Source of the DNA: Kryptolebias marmoratus
Taxonomy: Eukaryota; Chordata; Actinopteri; Cyprinodontiformes; Rivulidae
Reading direction: 5' to 3'
DNA: 64,000 nucleotides
NCBI RefSeq assembly: GCF_001649575.2
Contig: NC_051431.1
Span: 9,770,844-9,834,843, forward strand
The notes under the pieces were generated by a model that saw only the letters and a program-made list of their open reading frames with translations, searched no databases and was not told the DNA's origin. The translations under genes were made by a program, and so were the position numbers. Positions 62,308-64,000 of the stretch are shown piece by piece (the stretch's first letter is position 1; the number at the start of each line of letters is the position of its first letter).

Positions 62308-64000
62308 ATGGAAATCTCAGTTTTCCTTATTGGCCTGAGACTTGCTCTGAGTTTGTTTAAGATGAACTCAGTTATTGACTTGGGTGGGTCTGTGGACAGT
62401 CTCAAACAAAAGACTGGGCTACCAGAGACTGGGACTGATAGGATAACAACTGGGGCTTCATCTTTGAAATGTACCCTGCAGGGTACCGTTCGTTCACCTG
62501 CTTTCACTATGGATGGGGACTATACTATTGGGGGTGCTTTTTCCATCCATTACAAGGAGCACACAAAGATTTATAACTACACCACCATGCCAGATCCACC
62601 AAGCTGCACAGGGAGGTTAGTAAGAAGAAGTGGTGGGAAAAGCACAGATTGTTAGACTGGTCAAAAGTATTTAGATTTGTATGATGTATAAGTGTGTTAC
62701 AAAGTTTGTCTGCTTTAATTTTTATTTTTTTTTTAGGTTTTATTAATTACTGTTTAGACAAGTTTTGATTATTACATGAGCTTTCTTTTCTCAATCTTAA
62801 ATTTAATTTGAGTTTAGCAATTCAATTGCACAAAAGACACAGCACAATTTTAAAATTTTACTTGACTATTTGTTACCCCAAAGTAACTTTAATATCTTAA
62901 ACTGATATCTAACGTTCAGATTTTAATTTGTTAATGTAACTAACAGACTTTGTCTTAGCTACATGTTTGACAAAGTGTATCTTTTGTAAAAACATGTAAA
63001 ATGATGTCATGCTATAATCATCCTCAAAACTGTCGTATTGTAAATGTGTGTGTGCAGTATTAACAGTCGTGAACTGCGGTTCTCTCGTACAATGATCTTT
63101 GCCATTGAGGAAATAAACAACAGCACCGATCTGCTGCCGGGCATCAAACTTGGATATCAGATCTATGACTCGTGTGCCTCAGTACCGGTGGCCATGCATG
63201 TAGCATTTCAGGTATCAAATGGCCTGGACCCTGTGTTTTATGAAGGCAGTAATTGTTCTCAGTCTGGTGTGGTGATGGCTGTTGTTGGAGAGTCTGGATC
63301 AACGCCATCTATCAGCATGTCGCACATCTTTGGGTCCTTCAACATCCCTCAGGTAGATGAATTGCCCTTATTATAACTGTAATCTACAAAAAAATGAAAG
63401 CCACTTTATTTGTTCTGTTACAAGTTAAAGAAATGTACACATATTTTTCTTAATACAGGTGAGCCACTTTGCCACTTGTGCCTGCCTGTCTGACAAGCAA
63501 CAGTACCCAACTTTTTTCAGAACAATTCCCAGCGACAAAGTCCAAGCTGTTGCTCTGGCTAAGATGGTGAAGCACTTTGGCTGGACTTGGATCGGAGCTG
63601 TTCGTTCTGACTCAGATTATGGAAATAATGGCATGGCATCTTTTCTTGATGCAGCACAGAAAGAGGGGATCTGTGTGGAGTACTCTGAATCCTTCTATCG
63701 AACCGACCCACGTAGCAAAATCCAGAGTGTGGCTGATGTTATCCGCAGGTTTCTAATTCACTGATTTTAATCTGGCACTATTAACAAGAACCCTCAGAAT
63801 AGTGACTACAAAAGTGTTCAAATATATTTGAAGAGTAAATTTATGTATGTGAAAAATGGTATATGTGAGTGTCATTTAGGCTAATTGATTAAATCATTGC
63901 TTCAGGTCAACAGCGATGGTTGTTGTGGCATTTGTAGCTTCTGGAGACATGAAGTTCCTGCTGGAGGAGCTGGCTCTGGAGCCTCCACCACCTCGCCAGT
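62308..64000 (+). CDS. Gene J: OlfC / V2R-like GPCR, 5' part, runs off the window
   Basis: Exons: 62308-62615, 63058-63352, 63459-63748 and 63906-64000 (cut by the edge); phases agree. Signal peptide [17 protein letters not shown], then a longer, divergent N-terminal segment ([26 protein letters not shown]). Flytrap motifs: [82 protein letters not shown]. Exon 2 is 295 nt as in the minus array. Exon 3 fuses what are exons 3 and 4 there and then has its own intron ([13 protein letters not shown]). It is clearly a different OlfC lineage from B-I. The remaining flytrap, cysteine-rich and 7TM exons lie beyond 64000. Confidence 0.9.

Noticed and set aside
1..64000. CRISPR array, phage or bacterial operon
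   Set aside because: No regularly spaced repeats. Intron-split vertebrate genes and fish repeats fill the window; the simple repeats are microsatellites.

Overview
The window is vertebrate nuclear DNA from a teleost fish, probably a percomorph such as a cichlid-like species; species cannot be fixed from this sequence. It is AT-rich, genes are split into GT-AG exons, and it carries fish-type dispersed repeats (piggyBac MITE at TTAA, pogo/Tigger-like element at TA, tRNA-derived SINE relics, GGAT-tailed LINE tails). No bacterial, viral or CRISPR features are present.

Layout. Positions 1-10140 hold the 3' end of a phospholipase C eta gene (plch1, + strand, eight exons, 3'UTR, poly(A) signal). 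Positions 10140-14880 are non-coding with degraded repeats. From 15161 to the right edge lies a cluster of family C chemosensory GPCRs of the OlfC (V2R-like) type. I name them A to J: A (+, 15161-19267, complete, 11 exons); then eight genes on the minus strand, B (21078-23822, 5' exons absent), C (25474-30059, complete, 9 exons), D (30821-31558, only part of the 7TM exon), E (32947-36813, exon 2 collapsed onto one N), F (39315-42744, exons 1-2 lost in a gap), G (42848-46636, 3' half of the 7TM exon lost in a gap), H (47778-53157, complete), I (54062-58921, complete); then J (+, 62308 to the edge, four exons seen). Exon sizes in the minus array are nearly invariant (about 240, 295, 87, 270, 201-207, 267-276, 228, 124 and about 910 nt), which lets missing pieces be recognised exactly.

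How the genes work together. OlfC receptors sit in the membrane of microvillous olfactory neurons and bind amino acids through a Venus-flytrap ectodomain. From memory of the fish literature, the OlfC/V2R cluster lies beside plch1 (with neprilysin on the other side), and this window fits that synteny. The array is a tandem birth-and-death family. E and F are a very recent duplicate pair with mosaic identity, and B and C share a homogenised 7TM tract. All large N gaps, and one single N, fall exactly where near-identical copies would confuse an assembler.

Most worth a second look: (1) the E/F duplication, with two transposons present in one copy and a clean empty site in the other; (2) three different intron layouts inside what is a single large ectodomain exon in canonical V2Rs; (3) patchwork gene conversion in the 7TM exons; (4) a single N at 36313 that conceals most of an exon. 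I found no sign of an entirely new kind of biological system.
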